A stretch of DNA of 64,000 nt from JADCRZ01 sp037718865 (lineage in GTDB: Bacteria; Bacteroidota; Bacteroidia; Chitinophagales; Chitinophagaceae), in the NCBI GenBank assembly GCA_037718865.1, contig JBBJMP010000001.1, positions 496,001 through 560,000 of the forward strand, written 5' to 3'. Made by a program: the position numbers and the translations under genes. Below the pieces are notes generated by a model. The model did no database searches, was not told the origin of the DNA, and worked only from the letters and a program-made list of their open reading frames with translations. Below, piece by piece: positions 41,342-50,497 of the stretch; position 1 is the first letter of the stretch; the number at the start of each line of letters is the position of its first letter.

Positions 41342-41677
41342 CTAAGGACCTTCAGAAATTTCCTTAACCTCGGTTAACTGGTCGTTGTTTGCAGAAATGG
41401 AGATTTGTTTATAATCGTTGCGGTCTTTAAGGTCTTCATGATATTTAAGCTCAACCTTGTGAACTCCGGGTTTAGGGTCCGGCTTAATGACAAGCATCAA
41501 TTCTTCCGGAAAATAACCTTGCAGTTCTTTCTTGTCAAGCTGATAAAATAGTGTTTCATCCTCTACCTGTATTTCGCCATGAACATGCAATTTGTACGAT
41601 CCGGTCTCAGAAGAATTATTCCTTTCAACCCAGGCTTTAAAATTGAATTCTTTTAAGGTGTCCTGATTAACTGACAT
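41342..41677 (-). CDS. Unrecognised soluble protein
   Basis: A 111-residue protein with no signal peptide or transmembrane segment. It is acidic/mixed (FNFKAWVERNNSSETGSYKLHVHGEIQVEDETLFYQ, then LKYHEDLKDRNDYKQISISANNDQLTEVKE) and predicted mainly beta. I do not recognise a family. It converges with yidD and lies upstream of trmB with a divergent start gap of about 90 bp. Start ATG 41677. Confidence 0.5.
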   Translation of the reverse strand: MSVNQDTLKEFNFKAWVERNNSSETGSYKLHVHGEIQVEDETLFYQLDKKELQGYFPEELMLVIKPDPKPGVHKVELKYHEDLKDRNDYKQISISANNDQLTEVKEISEGP

Positions 41678-41765
41678 GCTTTATGATTGATTGTTGTTAG
41701 ATAGAACAAGGTTTGATAAAAATACTAAAAAATCATTGGCTGGTTTCTTTTACTTTTACCACTTC

Positions 41766-42476
41766 ATGGCACAGAAAAAATTGTTTAGGTTTGAAGCCAT
41801 TAAATCATTTCCTAATGTCTTACAATACCCGGATGGAATGGCCGGAAACTGGAAGCTTTTCTTTCAGAATAAAAATCCTATTACTGTGGAATTGGCTTGT
41901 GGTAAGGGAGAATACACCGTTGCATTAGCCAAATTCTACCCCCAACGTAACTTTTTAGGCGTTGACTTAAAAGGAAACCGTTTGTATGCCGGCGCAAAAA
42001 AATGTTTACAGGAAAATATTATCAATGCCGCGTTCTTAAGAACGCAGATTGACAAGATACCTGCCTACTTTAATCAGGGTGAAGTAGAAGAAATTTGGAT
42101 CACCTTTCCAGATCCGCAATTACGCAAATCAAAAGCAAAAAAGAGGCTGACACATCCCAAATTTCTCCGTCTATATCAACAGATCCTTTCTTCAGGCGCA
42201 CTTATTCATCTGAAGACTGATTCGCCGGAGCTTTATGCATTCACCTTATCGGTTATCCAGATGTACGGATTAAGGTTGCATGAGTCTATCAGTGATCTTT
42301 ATGCAGCCGACACGCTAACGCCAGAGTTGAAAATCAGGACGTATTATGAAAGTCTGGACATAGCTCAAAGCAATAAGATACATTACCTGCGTTTTTCATT
42401 ACCGTTAGGGCCATTACCGGATCTGGATGAAAGGTTACATGAAAGAATCAAACTACATGAAGAAGAAATTAGTTGA
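41766..42476 (+). CDS. trmB: tRNA (guanine-N7-)-methyltransferase TrmB
   Basis: A 236-residue SAM-dependent methyltransferase making m7G46 in tRNAs. The SAM motif is VELACGKGEYTVALAKF, followed by NFLGVDLKGNRLYAGAKKC and the TrmB signature EIWITFPDPQLRKSKAKKRLTHPKFL. Start ATG 41766 (MAQKKLFRFEAIKSF); an upstream TTG-type extension has no homology. It overlaps the DUF5522 gene by about 20 bp at its end. Confidence 0.92.
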   Translation: MAQKKLFRFEAIKSFPNVLQYPDGMAGNWKLFFQNKNPITVELACGKGEYTVALAKFYPQRNFLGVDLKGNRLYAGAKKCLQENIINAAFLRTQIDKIPAYFNQGEVEEIWITFPDPQLRKSKAKKRLTHPKFLRLYQQILSSGALIHLKTDSPELYAFTLSVIQMYGLRLHESISDLYAADTLTPELKIRTYYESLDIAQSNKIHYLRFSLPLGPLPDLDERLHERIKLHEEEIS

Positions 42477-42648
42477 AGGGAAAGATTTCTACTATAACGA
42501 CGAAGGATTTATGGTATTCACTGAAAAATATCATCTGGAGAAAGGATTTTGCTGCGGTAATGGTTGTAAGCATTGTCCCTATGACTTTGAAAGAGTAGCT
42601 GAACCGGCAAGGACTGCATTATTGGAGAAAAGAAAGCAAAAAGATTAA
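42457..42648 (+). CDS. DUF5522 small Cys-rich protein
   Basis: A 63-residue protein with the pattern FYYNDEGFMVFTEKYHLEKGFCCGNGCKHCPYDF, in which CCGNGCKHC is likely a metal or Fe-S binding site. The DUF5522 family is small and of unknown function. ATG 42457 is taken; in-frame ATGs at 42427 and 42439 are alternatives. It overlaps the end of trmB, suggesting co-translation and perhaps a role in tRNA modification or redox, though that is inference. Confidence 0.8.
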   Translation: MKKKLVEGKDFYYNDEGFMVFTEKYHLEKGFCCGNGCKHCPYDFERVAEPARTALLEKRKQKD

Positions 42649-42751
42649 GTTGAGCCGTACAGGTATCTCATTCCAGTGGAGGAGAATTTACTTTCGTTTC
42701 AGCAGATCGGATTATGCTTTTTTAATTCAAAAACCTATTAAAGAAACGTCA

Positions 42752-43147
42752 ATGGAAACGTCGAAGCCCACAAAAACGTCAGGCACTAGATTGTCCTCGC
42801 TTAAACCCTCCGGTCAACGGGAAGAATCTTTTTTTGAATTGGTGTACCAGGTGGCCCGCCAGATCCCGAAAGGGAGAGTAACCTCTTATGGAGCTATTGC
42901 TGCCTGCCTGGGAACAAAGGGTTCTGCACGAATGGTGGGGTGGGCAATGAATGCAGCCCACCAGGTAAAGCCAAAGATCCCTGCCCACCGTGTGGTTAAC
43001 CGGAACGGAATGCTGAGCGGCAAAAATCATTTTGGCACCCCTACGCTGATGCAGGAATTACTGGAGAAAGAAAATATACACGTGAAAAGCGATACGGTAG
43101 TTGATTTTAAGAAACTGTTTTGGGACCCTGCGAAGGCGTTGTATTAA
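42752..43147 (+). CDS. Alkyltransferase-like protein (MGMT family, catalytic Cys absent)
   Basis: A 131-residue protein of the Ada/MGMT C-terminal domain family. FFELVYQVARQIPKGRVTSYGAIA and ARMVGWAMNAA are typical; the active-site stretch reads IPAHRVVNRNG, with Ala in place of the alkyl-accepting Cys of PCHRV. This is the hallmark of ATL proteins, which bind O6-alkylguanine and hand it to nucleotide excision repair rather than removing the alkyl group. ATG 42752 is preferred to an upstream start at 42650. The N-terminal 20 residues are low-complexity and Ser/Thr-rich. Confidence 0.87.
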   Translation: METSKPTKTSGTRLSSLKPSGQREESFFELVYQVARQIPKGRVTSYGAIAACLGTKGSARMVGWAMNAAHQVKPKIPAHRVVNRNGMLSGKNHFGTPTLMQELLEKENIHVKSDTVVDFKKLFWDPAKALY

Positions 43148-43287
43148 AAAATGCTTCATACTTTTGTGATTGGTTAAAACACCACGCTCCTTGCTTATAT
43201 CGATTGGTGAAAAACATCACGTGAATATTGCCGCAGATTAGGGGATTATATCTTAACCTTGGGCCCTATCGCAGAGGGGAAGTTACC

Positions 43288-43875
43288 TTACGTATAGTAC
43301 GGACTAATCATCAGGTAAACCACTACGCCTGTAACTGATACATATAACCACACCGGCCAGGTAATCCTTGCGAGTTTAGTATGTTGCGGCCATTCCGCAA
43401 TTAAAGCACGGTAAGCCGTAAAGAGAATAAATGGAAGAATAACCGCAGCTAAGAATATATGCGTTATTAAAATGACGTAATAAACAGTTCTTATCATTCC
43501 CTCGCCTCCGAATTTTGTTTCTTCTGCAAACAGATGGTGACAGATGTAAGAGAGCAGAAACAAAACCGAAAGAAATAAAGCGGAGAACATGATCCTTTTG
43601 TGAAGCAGAAACCGGCGCTTTTTTACAGCCAGCAAACCCCCGATAAGCAATAGGGAAACCATGGAATTTATAACGGCATTTGCGCCGGCAAACAAATGAA
43701 TGTTAAAACCAGGGTTCACATTCAGCCTCGTCCGGCCCAATACTACGATCGCAGCAAAAACCACTAATGAAAACAATATTATAATCCATTTTGCCTTGCG
43801 ATCGTTTTTTCGGATCGAAGGTGGCAGGTGCTCATTACCTGTCAAACTTCCCGTATTCCCTGCTAATGATGTCAT
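43288..43875 (-). CDS. DUF420 membrane protein, cytochrome oxidase-linked
   Basis: A 195-residue integral membrane protein with five hydrophobic segments (about 30-48, 58-78, 88-110, 122-145, 160-185). DUF420 proteins accompany haem-copper oxidase loci and some are needed for oxidase biogenesis. The gene comes last in the sco-DUF420 pair, 21 bp after sco. ATG 43875. The part beyond its stop holds a single fragment of the ATCTGCGAATCTGCGGC repeat family (43230-43239). Confidence 0.85.
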   Translation of the reverse strand: MTSLAGNTGSLTGNEHLPPSIRKNDRKAKWIIILFSLVVFAAIVVLGRTRLNVNPGFNIHLFAGANAVINSMVSLLLIGGLLAVKKRRFLLHKRIMFSALFLSVLFLLSYICHHLFAEETKFGGEGMIRTVYYVILITHIFLAAVILPFILFTAYRALIAEWPQHTKLARITWPVWLYVSVTGVVVYLMISPYYT

Positions 43876-43896
43876 TATTGTGCGTTAAGGTAATTG

Positions 43897-44616
43897 CTAT
43901 CTTCTGAACAAATTCCTTTTTTTCTTCTTATCCTTTTCCAGCATAATAAAAACAAGGTCTTTGGCTAGCCTGTTTAAAGAGACACTATCCATTCCATCAT
44001 AGTATCCTCTTACAACCCTATTTTTATCTAGTAAAACAAACCGGGTAGTGTGCATAAAGCTTGAATCAACATTACCCCCATCCTGCAATCCCAACTTCAA
44101 TTCATTCATGGCAAAATCATAAATCGACTTTTTAGGTCCGGTAAGCATCCACCACATATCCGGATTTACACCGTACCGGTCAGCATATTTCCTCAGGGCC
44201 GTAGCAGAATCCCTTTCAGGATCTACGCTAAATGAAACAAAATGTACAAAATCAGGGTTTGTGCCACGAAGTTCATCCTGCGTTTTCAGCCCGTCCTGCA
44301 GCTTTTTCATATTCTGGGTAAGCTTGGGGCAGATAAGCGGACACCTGGTAAAGAAGAAATCTGCTATGATCACTTTTCCGTTAAGATCGTCTAACGATAC
44401 CTGGTTACCCAACTGGTTGGTCAGTGAAATATTAGCCACTTTATGCCAGACGGTATCTGAAGACGCTTTGCCGTCAGTGATGCCGGTTGAAACAGAATCG
44501 AAATAAAACCGGCGCGGCATTACGATAGCATTATCGCTGAAATATTTCACCAGCAGATAACTTCCGAATGGTAATAGAATCACTACACATAGTGCCAGCA
44601 ACGCTTTTGGTTTCAT
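43897..44616 (-). CDS. sco: SCO1/SenC copper chaperone
   Basis: A 239-residue thioredoxin-fold, membrane-anchored protein: N-terminal helix (KPKALLALCVVILLPFGSYLLV), then the thioredoxin domain with the copper-binding TRCPLICPKL (CxxxC) and a distal His in SFMHTTRFVLLD. It supplies copper to the CuA site of subunit II. Between it and subunit IV is a minus-strand terminator, so it may have its own promoter or rely on read-through. Confidence 0.92.
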   Translation of the reverse strand: MKPKALLALCVVILLPFGSYLLVKYFSDNAIVMPRRFYFDSVSTGITDGKASSDTVWHKVANISLTNQLGNQVSLDDLNGKVIIADFFFTRCPLICPKLTQNMKKLQDGLKTQDELRGTNPDFVHFVSFSVDPERDSATALRKYADRYGVNPDMWWMLTGPKKSIYDFAMNELKLGLQDGGNVDSSFMHTTRFVLLDKNRVVRGYYDGMDSVSLNRLAKDLVFIMLEKDKKKKRNLFRR

Positions 44617-44658
44617 GGTTTAATACGCGGTTTTAAGCTATTCTGATTGGTCTCAATG

Positions 44659-44685
44659 AAAAACCATCGTCAGCGACGATGGTTT
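44659..44685 (-). terminator. Intrinsic terminator between subunit IV and sco
   Basis: AAACCATCGTC-AGC-GACGATGGTTT (44661-44685) is an 11-bp perfect stem; on the minus strand it ends in TTTTT. It would end the act-cta transcript. Confidence 0.82.
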
Positions 44686-44717
44686 GACTATCCGTTTATT
44701 TAACAAATCAATATACA

Positions 44718-45155
44718 TCACTCCTTCCCGTGTTTCTTTGCATCGTTCATATGATCGTCCTGGGGTTGCGGTTTTTTCTGTTGACTTTGCTCTTTCTTGT
44801 ACGGGTCGTAGTTGTTCCGCAGATTCCGGTATGAATTTCCATCCCATAAAAAAGCACCCACAAACCAAAGAAATAAAAATAGTGGAACAATAATGGTCAT
44901 GATCATATTCCTGATCTCATGCCGCAGGTGCATAAATTCGGCTACAATATAAAAGGCCTTCAACAGAGTAAGAAAAATGTAAAGAATATTAAAAAATATT
45001 TTTAATGCAGGAAAGGTGGGTGCTATAAACATACCTATAACCAATTCGATACAGGTAATGACTAACAATATCCAAAAGGTTTTCCATATCGCCTTGGTAG
45101 AAAAACTGGGCTCCGCATGCCCATGGTGTGCTGTTGTAGTATGTACGTTTTCCAT
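44718..45155 (-). CDS. Cytochrome c oxidase subunit IV
   Basis: A 145-residue subunit with three transmembrane helices (about 30-48, 56-76, 83-108) in the CyoD/COX4-prokaryotic family. The N-terminus is His-rich (HTTTAHHGHAEP) and the C-terminal tail is polar with Gln/Lys/Pro (about 110-145). ATG 45153-45155. It follows the first subunit III gene by 23 bp and precedes the terminator. Confidence 0.85.
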   Translation of the reverse strand: MENVHTTTAHHGHAEPSFSTKAIWKTFWILLVITCIELVIGMFIAPTFPALKIFFNILYIFLTLLKAFYIVAEFMHLRHEIRNMIMTIIVPLFLFLWFVGAFLWDGNSYRNLRNNYDPYKKEQSQQKKPQPQDDHMNDAKKHGKE

Positions 45156-45178
45156 AATCTTAATAAAATTTCTTGTCT

Positions 45179-45853
45179 TTAAAACAGGTAAAAGCAGGTA
45201 AACACAAATACCCAAACCAGGTCAACAAAATGCCAGTACAAGCCGGCTTTTTCGATCATATTGTAATGGCCCCTTCTTTCAAATACTCCCTGGTATGTCA
45301 TGATCAGCATGATGATATTTATTATTACACCGGAAAATACGTGAAATCCATGAAAACCGGTAATCGTAAAAAAGAAGTTGGTGAAATTGGTAGAGGCCTT
45401 GGTACCGTCAGCATTTACAAAAGGATTGCTTCCCCACCAGGCCTCCTGGTGATAGAGGTGTGTCCACTCCCAGGCCTGGCAGCCCAAAAAAGCAATGCCC
45501 CCGATGATGGTCCAGAACATCCACTTCATTACGCCGGCTTTGTCGTTGTTGTGGCCTGAAGCTACGGCCAATACCATAGTAACAGAACTCATGATGAGAA
45601 TAAAGGTCATTAAACTTACAAAAACCAGTGGCAAATTAGCGTGACCCATTAGTGGAAAGGAAGAAAATACAACATTGGGATCAGGCCAGCCATTGCTTGA
45701 AAAGCGGATGGTTCCATAAGAGATCAGGAATGCCCCAAAAGTAAACGCATCACTCATCAAAAAATACCACATCATCAATTTTCCATACTCAATGTTAAAA
45801 GGACTCCTTCCTCCACTCCACCATTTCTGCTCTACGGGTATTGCTGTTGCCAT
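45179..45853 (-). CDS. Cytochrome c oxidase subunit III, first (longer) copy
   Basis: A 224-residue haem-copper oxidase subunit III with five clear hydrophobic helices and the family stretch WEWTHLYHQEAWWGSNPF, then FFTITGFHGFHVFSGVIINIIML. ATG 45853. It lies 76 bp after the shorter subunit III gene, to which it is only distantly similar. The pair belongs to the operon of ctaD/ctaC. Confidence 0.9.
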   Translation of the reverse strand: MATAIPVEQKWWSGGRSPFNIEYGKLMMWYFLMSDAFTFGAFLISYGTIRFSSNGWPDPNVVFSSFPLMGHANLPLVFVSLMTFILIMSSVTMVLAVASGHNNDKAGVMKWMFWTIIGGIAFLGCQAWEWTHLYHQEAWWGSNPFVNADGTKASTNFTNFFFTITGFHGFHVFSGVIINIIMLIMTYQGVFERRGHYNMIEKAGLYWHFVDLVWVFVFTCFYLF

Positions 45854-45929
45854 ATCGTACGTTTAAGGTAGTTTCGCAAATTAGTTTACTATCATCAGAT
45901 TAATTAATATCCGGTAAGCCATTGTCATT

Positions 45930-46505
45930 TTATTGGATCCAAAGGAAGAAAACAAATAAATAGATCCATAGTAAATCCACAAAATGCCAATAGGTACTGA
46001 CTACTTCCAAAGGCACAGGGTCATAACTCCTCCTGCGTTTGCTAAAGGTTTTAAAATACATGACCAGTAACGCAATAACTCCTCCCGATACATGAAGTCC
46101 GTGTAGGCCAAATATCACATACATAAAGGGTGCAGCACCTGAACCCCGCAATGTAACGCCTGTTTTCCAAAGTTGCCCGAATCCAAGCACCTGTAACAGG
46201 ATAAACAGCACACCCAAAACAATAGTGATTGAAATAAGGTTCCTGTATTTAACCTGGCGCCTGTCTTTGAATTGACGTAAAGCCAGGTACAACATCAAAC
46301 TACTCAACAAAATAACTGCTGTAGAGTACCAGAAAATAACCGGCATTTCAAACGTTATCCATTTGGGCTGATTGCTTTTTACAATATATGCGCTTGTTAA
46401 TCCGGCAAACATCATAACGATGCTTCCCATAGCCACCCACAATGTAAATTTATGGGGATGTATCCTGCTTCTTTGTGATCCGACACTATTCATAACACTA
46501 TCCAT
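45930..46505 (-). CDS. Cytochrome c oxidase subunit III, second (shorter) copy
   Basis: A 191-residue subunit III with five hydrophobic helices, including FMYVIFGLHGLHVSGGVIALLVMYF and YWHFVDLLWIYLFVFFLWIQ. ATG 46503-46505 (MDSVMNSVGS) is chosen; a longer frame would overlap ctaB, with no homology. Two subunit III genes in one Bacteroidota oxidase operon are common, and the two copies probably assemble in the same or alternate oxidase complexes. Confidence 0.85.
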   Translation of the reverse strand: MDSVMNSVGSQRSRIHPHKFTLWVAMGSIVMMFAGLTSAYIVKSNQPKWITFEMPVIFWYSTAVILLSSLMLYLALRQFKDRRQVKYRNLISITIVLGVLFILLQVLGFGQLWKTGVTLRGSGAAPFMYVIFGLHGLHVSGGVIALLVMYFKTFSKRRRSYDPVPLEVVSTYWHFVDLLWIYLFVFFLWIQ

Positions 46506-46531
46506 AACTTTATTCCCTTTTCGTTTACATT

Positions 46532-47434
46532 TTAAAGCTTGTCTGCCAACAATGCGAGTAACACTATGGGCAAATATATATAACTGCTGAACATAACCCG
46601 CCGGGCGGCTTGTATTTGCATTTCCCTGTATAATCGGACACTTTGATAAGTCATCAGCATGTTTGCAGCCAATAATATCCAAAAACTGACCACACCGCTC
46701 ATATCCAGGAGGTATGGTAAAACGCCAATAGGTATCAGCAACAGGGAATAAATAATCGACTGTATTGCAGAGTACTTAGTTGGTCCCTCTACCGAGGGCA
46801 GCAATTTAAAACCTGCATTTGAATAATCTTTATGTGCGATCCAGGCAATGGCCCAAAAATGTGGAAATTGCCAAAAAAACTGCAATGCAAATAATATCCA
46901 GCCGCCGGTAGTGAGTTCATCATTTCCTGCGGCCCAACCAATCAGACAAGGCAAGGCTCCGGGTACAGCCCCCACCAGTACTGCAATGGCATTGATCTTT
47001 TTTAGAGGAGTATACACAAATGCGTATAAGAATAAGCTGAAGGCAGCCAGGGCGGCAGAAATGCCGTTAAAAAAAAACCATAGAATAAATATACCGGCTA
47101 TTCCGGAGACTGCTGCAAAGGTCAAAGCCTCTTCTACGCTCATCCTTCCCGATGCTACCGGACGCTTTGCCGTACGCTTCATCAATGCATCCGTGTCTTT
47201 TTCAACTGCCTGGTTAATTGCGTTTGCACTGCCCGTTATTAAAAAACCGCCGGTAAACAGCAGGATGATCATTGTTGAATTAAACTCAACCACTTTTGGA
47301 GCGAGCAAATAACTAATCAACGCCGAGAATACAACCATAAAACTCAGGCTGAACTTCACCAGCAACATATAATCACGCAGTTTGCTTGCAATGGCAAAGG
47401 AACTTGAGTTTAATACATTTACTTGCTGCTTCAA
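46532..47434 (-). CDS. ctaB: Protohaem IX farnesyltransferase
   Basis: A 300-residue UbiA-type prenyltransferase that makes haem O for the oxidase. The prenyl-diphosphate site is seen as NAINQAVEKDTDALMKRTAKRPV, with further DxxxD-like sequence, and nine hydrophobic helices. The start is TTG at 47432-47434; no ATG is close. It lies between ctaD and the subunit III genes and is part of the operon. Confidence 0.9.
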   Translation of the reverse strand: MKQQVNVLNSSSFAIASKLRDYMLLVKFSLSFMVVFSALISYLLAPKVVEFNSTMIILLFTGGFLITGSANAINQAVEKDTDALMKRTAKRPVASGRMSVEEALTFAAVSGIAGIFILWFFFNGISAALAAFSLFLYAFVYTPLKKINAIAVLVGAVPGALPCLIGWAAGNDELTTGGWILFALQFFWQFPHFWAIAWIAHKDYSNAGFKLLPSVEGPTKYSAIQSIIYSLLLIPIGVLPYLLDMSGVVSFWILLAANMLMTYQSVRLYREMQIQAARRVMFSSYIYLPIVLLALLADKL

Positions 47435-47479
47435 TTTCTTCTTTTATTCAATGTGATTTAAAAGTTAAAACTATAACCC

Positions 47480-49297
47480 CTAGTGCTTAGCTTCGTTTGC
47501 ACCAACGGGTTCGGTTTGTGGAACAAAGTCTCTTCCATCTTTGCCGTAATCGTAGGCCCACCTGTGCACTTCAGGAATTTCTCCAGGCCAATTACCGTGT
47601 CCCGGTCTGATCGGTGTGGTCCATTCCAGGGTGGTTGCACTCCAGGGATTTTGTGTTCTAACCCTTCTTCCTTTAAAAATAGAATAGAAGAAGTTAAAAA
47701 CAAATAATAACTGAACCGCAAAAACGATCATGGAAACAATGGAGATAAACCGGTTAAGTTCCTGAAAATTATTAAATGAAACCCATGGGCTGAAATCAAA
47801 ATACCGCCGCGGAACACCGGCAAAGCCCTGATAATGCATAGGCCAGAAGATCAGGTAGGCACCAACCAGGGTGACCCAGAAATGGATATAGGCCATCGTG
47901 TTGTTCATATAGCGTCCATACATTTTGGGAAACCAGTGATATACACCTGCGAACATGCCAAAGAAGGCGGAAACCCCCATGACAATATGAAAGTGGGCGA
48001 CAACAAAATAAGTATCGTGCAAATGAATATCCAGGGTTGAATTGCCCAAGAAGATGCCGGTCAATCCTCCGGAAATAAACATACTTACAAATCCGATTGC
48101 GAATAACATTCCCGGTGTGAACCGGATATTACCCCGCCATAACGTGGTTAGCCAGTTAAATACTTTTATGGCTGACGGCACGGCGATGAGTAAGGTAAGC
48201 AATACGAATACAGACCCCAGGAAGGGATTAAGGCCGGTCACGAACATATGATGCGCCCAAACCAGGAAAGCCAGGACAGTAATGGCAAACAAGGAACCCA
48301 GCATAGCCATATAACCGAATATGGGTTTACGTGCGTTTATGCTCATTACTTCCGATACGATCCCCATGGCCGGTAATATGATAATGTATACTTCGGGGTG
48401 TCCGAGGAACCAGAACAAGTGCTGGTAAAGGATTGCACTGCCTCCTTCGTTCGGTAATGCCGTCTGTGAGTCTTGCAGAAAAATATCCGACAAATAAAAG
48501 CTGGTATCTGCATGCCTGTCGAATAATAACAGGATAAATCCGCTTAACAACACCGGGAAAGACAAAACGCCCAGTATAGCGGTAAAGAACAATGCCCAGA
48601 TCGTCAAAGGCACCCTGGTCATGCTCATTCCCTTGGTGCGCATGTTCAGGATGGTAGCTATATAATTCAGACCTCCAAGTAAAGTCGATACAACAAAGAG
48701 CGCCATACTGGTTAGCCAAAGGTCCATTCCTGTTTTAGATCCCTCCGAAGCGCCCCCCAGTGCGCTTAAAGGAGGATAGGAAGTCCATCCACCGCTGGCC
48801 GGCCCGGTTTGCACAAATAATGATGATATCATCACTACGCTTGCCAGCCAGAAAAACCAATAAGATAACATGTTCATAAATGGCGAAGCCATATCCCTTG
48901 CGCCAACCTGTAGGGGGATCAGGAAGTTGGCGAATGTACCGCTTAGTCCTGCCGTTAATACAAAGAACACCAATACAGTTCCATGCATGGTTATTATTGC
49001 ATAATAAAACTCCGGCTGAATCTTGCCACCCTTAGCCCACTTGCCAAATATATCTTCCAGGAAAGGAAATGTCTCGTCAGGATAACCCAATTGGAGACGG
49101 AATACGATAGACATAAACCCACCTATGATAGCCCAGATGATCCCTGTGATCAGGAACTGTTTCGAGATCATTTTATGGTCCTGGCTAAAGACATATTTGG
49201 TAATAAAAGTTTCTTTGTGGTGCGCATGGTGCTCGTCGTGATGAACATCGTGGGAAGCTGTTTCCGGATGTCCTGTTAAAACGGTCTCGTTCATCAT
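47480..49297 (-). CDS. ctaD: Cytochrome c oxidase subunit I
   Basis: A 605-residue haem-copper oxidase subunit I, A-type. The HPEVYIIILP stretch (His-Tyr crosslink), the haem-ligand helices with HDTYFVVAHFHIVM, and WAHHMFVTG (CuB His pair) are visible. About 12 helices plus a His-rich N-terminus (HDVHHDEHHAHHKE) and a polar C-terminal tail. ATG 49297 or 49294 is the start; an upstream TTG-type start is unlikely. It reduces oxygen, fed by the CuA subunit encoded next. Confidence 0.93.
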   Translation of the reverse strand: MMNETVLTGHPETASHDVHHDEHHAHHKETFITKYVFSQDHKMISKQFLITGIIWAIIGGFMSIVFRLQLGYPDETFPFLEDIFGKWAKGGKIQPEFYYAIITMHGTVLVFFVLTAGLSGTFANFLIPLQVGARDMASPFMNMLSYWFFWLASVVMISSLFVQTGPASGGWTSYPPLSALGGASEGSKTGMDLWLTSMALFVVSTLLGGLNYIATILNMRTKGMSMTRVPLTIWALFFTAILGVLSFPVLLSGFILLLFDRHADTSFYLSDIFLQDSQTALPNEGGSAILYQHLFWFLGHPEVYIIILPAMGIVSEVMSINARKPIFGYMAMLGSLFAITVLAFLVWAHHMFVTGLNPFLGSVFVLLTLLIAVPSAIKVFNWLTTLWRGNIRFTPGMLFAIGFVSMFISGGLTGIFLGNSTLDIHLHDTYFVVAHFHIVMGVSAFFGMFAGVYHWFPKMYGRYMNNTMAYIHFWVTLVGAYLIFWPMHYQGFAGVPRRYFDFSPWVSFNNFQELNRFISIVSMIVFAVQLLFVFNFFYSIFKGRRVRTQNPWSATTLEWTTPIRPGHGNWPGEIPEVHRWAYDYGKDGRDFVPQTEPVGANEAKH

Positions 49298-49338
49298 AAG
49301 TATTTTTTTAATCTGCTCTCTTTTCGTTTTCAATCATG

Positions 49339-50424
49339 TTATTTCTTTGCTGCGATCATTTTACCGCCACCTGATACTGACGTGGTCGACTGACCGGCAG
49401 AATCAGCACCGCTTGCACCGGCAGGTGCAGCAGGCGGTGGGGGGGCAGCAGACTGGGTGTTCAGAACATAAGTAGGCTTTTGAGAAGCTCTCCAAATAAA
49501 AAATTCATCGGCCGTAACCACTTTTATTACTCCACGCATGGTGTAATGCCCTTGTCCACAAATCTGGTCGCAGGATATTTCGTATTCAAAATCAGGATTA
49601 TCTTCTTTGGCCTTCATTTCAGCCGTAGTGTATAAAGGGGTAAACCACATTGTAGTAGGAGTTCCTGGAACAGCATCCATCTTCATCCTGAAATGAGCCA
49701 ACCCGACATCATGAATTACGTCCCTCGAATTAATGATCAGTTTTATAGGTTTGTTTACAATGGTATACATTTCCTGGGTAACAAGATCGTCCTGGGCAGC
49801 TTTGTCTTCCCAGATCAGGCCAAGCTGGTTGTTTGCCGCTTCATCGATCTCCTTATAATATTTTTTTCCAAATACGCCATCTTTTCCGGGGTAACGATAA
49901 ATCCATCCAAACTGTTTTCCGGTTATTTCCACTACAACAGAATCTTTAGGTGCATCCCCGGTAATGTTGAACCAATAATACAGTCCGAAACCAACCAGTA
50001 CGGTCAACGCGATTGCCGGAACAACCGTCCATATTACTTCCAGGCGGTTATTATGCGGAAAATAAAAAGCCTTCCTTGTTTCTGAATACTGATATTTAAA
50101 GGCAAACCAGAACAGCAGGATCTGGGTGATCAAAAACACGACGCCGGTCAATGCAATAGTAATGTACAACATGTTATCGATCTTCACGCCATGATCGGAA
50201 GCCGGATTATCTAGAAACCTATCCTTAAATAACTCGTTGCACCAGTAAACGCCAATCAATCCCAGCACCAGGAAAATGATCATTAAAAACCCATTGATGC
50301 GGTTATTCTGTTCAAATGTTTTCTTTTCTCCTTTTAATATACCTACATATTCACTGGCCTTGGCAATCTGGAAAGTAACCAGGAAGCCCAGCAACAGGAT
50401 CGCTATTAAAAAATACGTTGACAT
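49339..50424 (-). CDS. ctaC: Cytochrome c oxidase subunit II, CuA type
   Basis: A 361-residue subunit II: three hydrophobic helices at about 1-22, 45-65 and 85-110, and a periplasmic CuA domain with SCDQICGQGHYTM at about residues 285-297 (two Cys, His and Met ligands, as in CuA oxidases and unlike quinol oxidases). The C-terminal 35 residues are Ala/Pro/Gly/Ser-rich. No cytochrome c domain is fused. ATG 50422-50424. Gene is between the ACIII and subunit I genes. Confidence 0.93.
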   Translation of the reverse strand: MSTYFLIAILLLGFLVTFQIAKASEYVGILKGEKKTFEQNNRINGFLMIIFLVLGLIGVYWCNELFKDRFLDNPASDHGVKIDNMLYITIALTGVVFLITQILLFWFAFKYQYSETRKAFYFPHNNRLEVIWTVVPAIALTVLVGFGLYYWFNITGDAPKDSVVVEITGKQFGWIYRYPGKDGVFGKKYYKEIDEAANNQLGLIWEDKAAQDDLVTQEMYTIVNKPIKLIINSRDVIHDVGLAHFRMKMDAVPGTPTTMWFTPLYTTAEMKAKEDNPDFEYEISCDQICGQGHYTMRGVIKVVTADEFFIWRASQKPTYVLNTQSAAPPPPAAPAGASGADSAGQSTTSVSGGGKMIAAKK

Positions 50425-50497
50425 GATCTTCAGTTATTTATTAGAAAGTTTTCAAATCGCATTCGTCAATTCCATTATTATTTAATTGTTTTAATGC

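Noticed and set aside
47458..47721. Minus-strand ORF overlapping the end of ctaD in another frame
   Set aside because: Shadow of the subunit I gene, no independent support.
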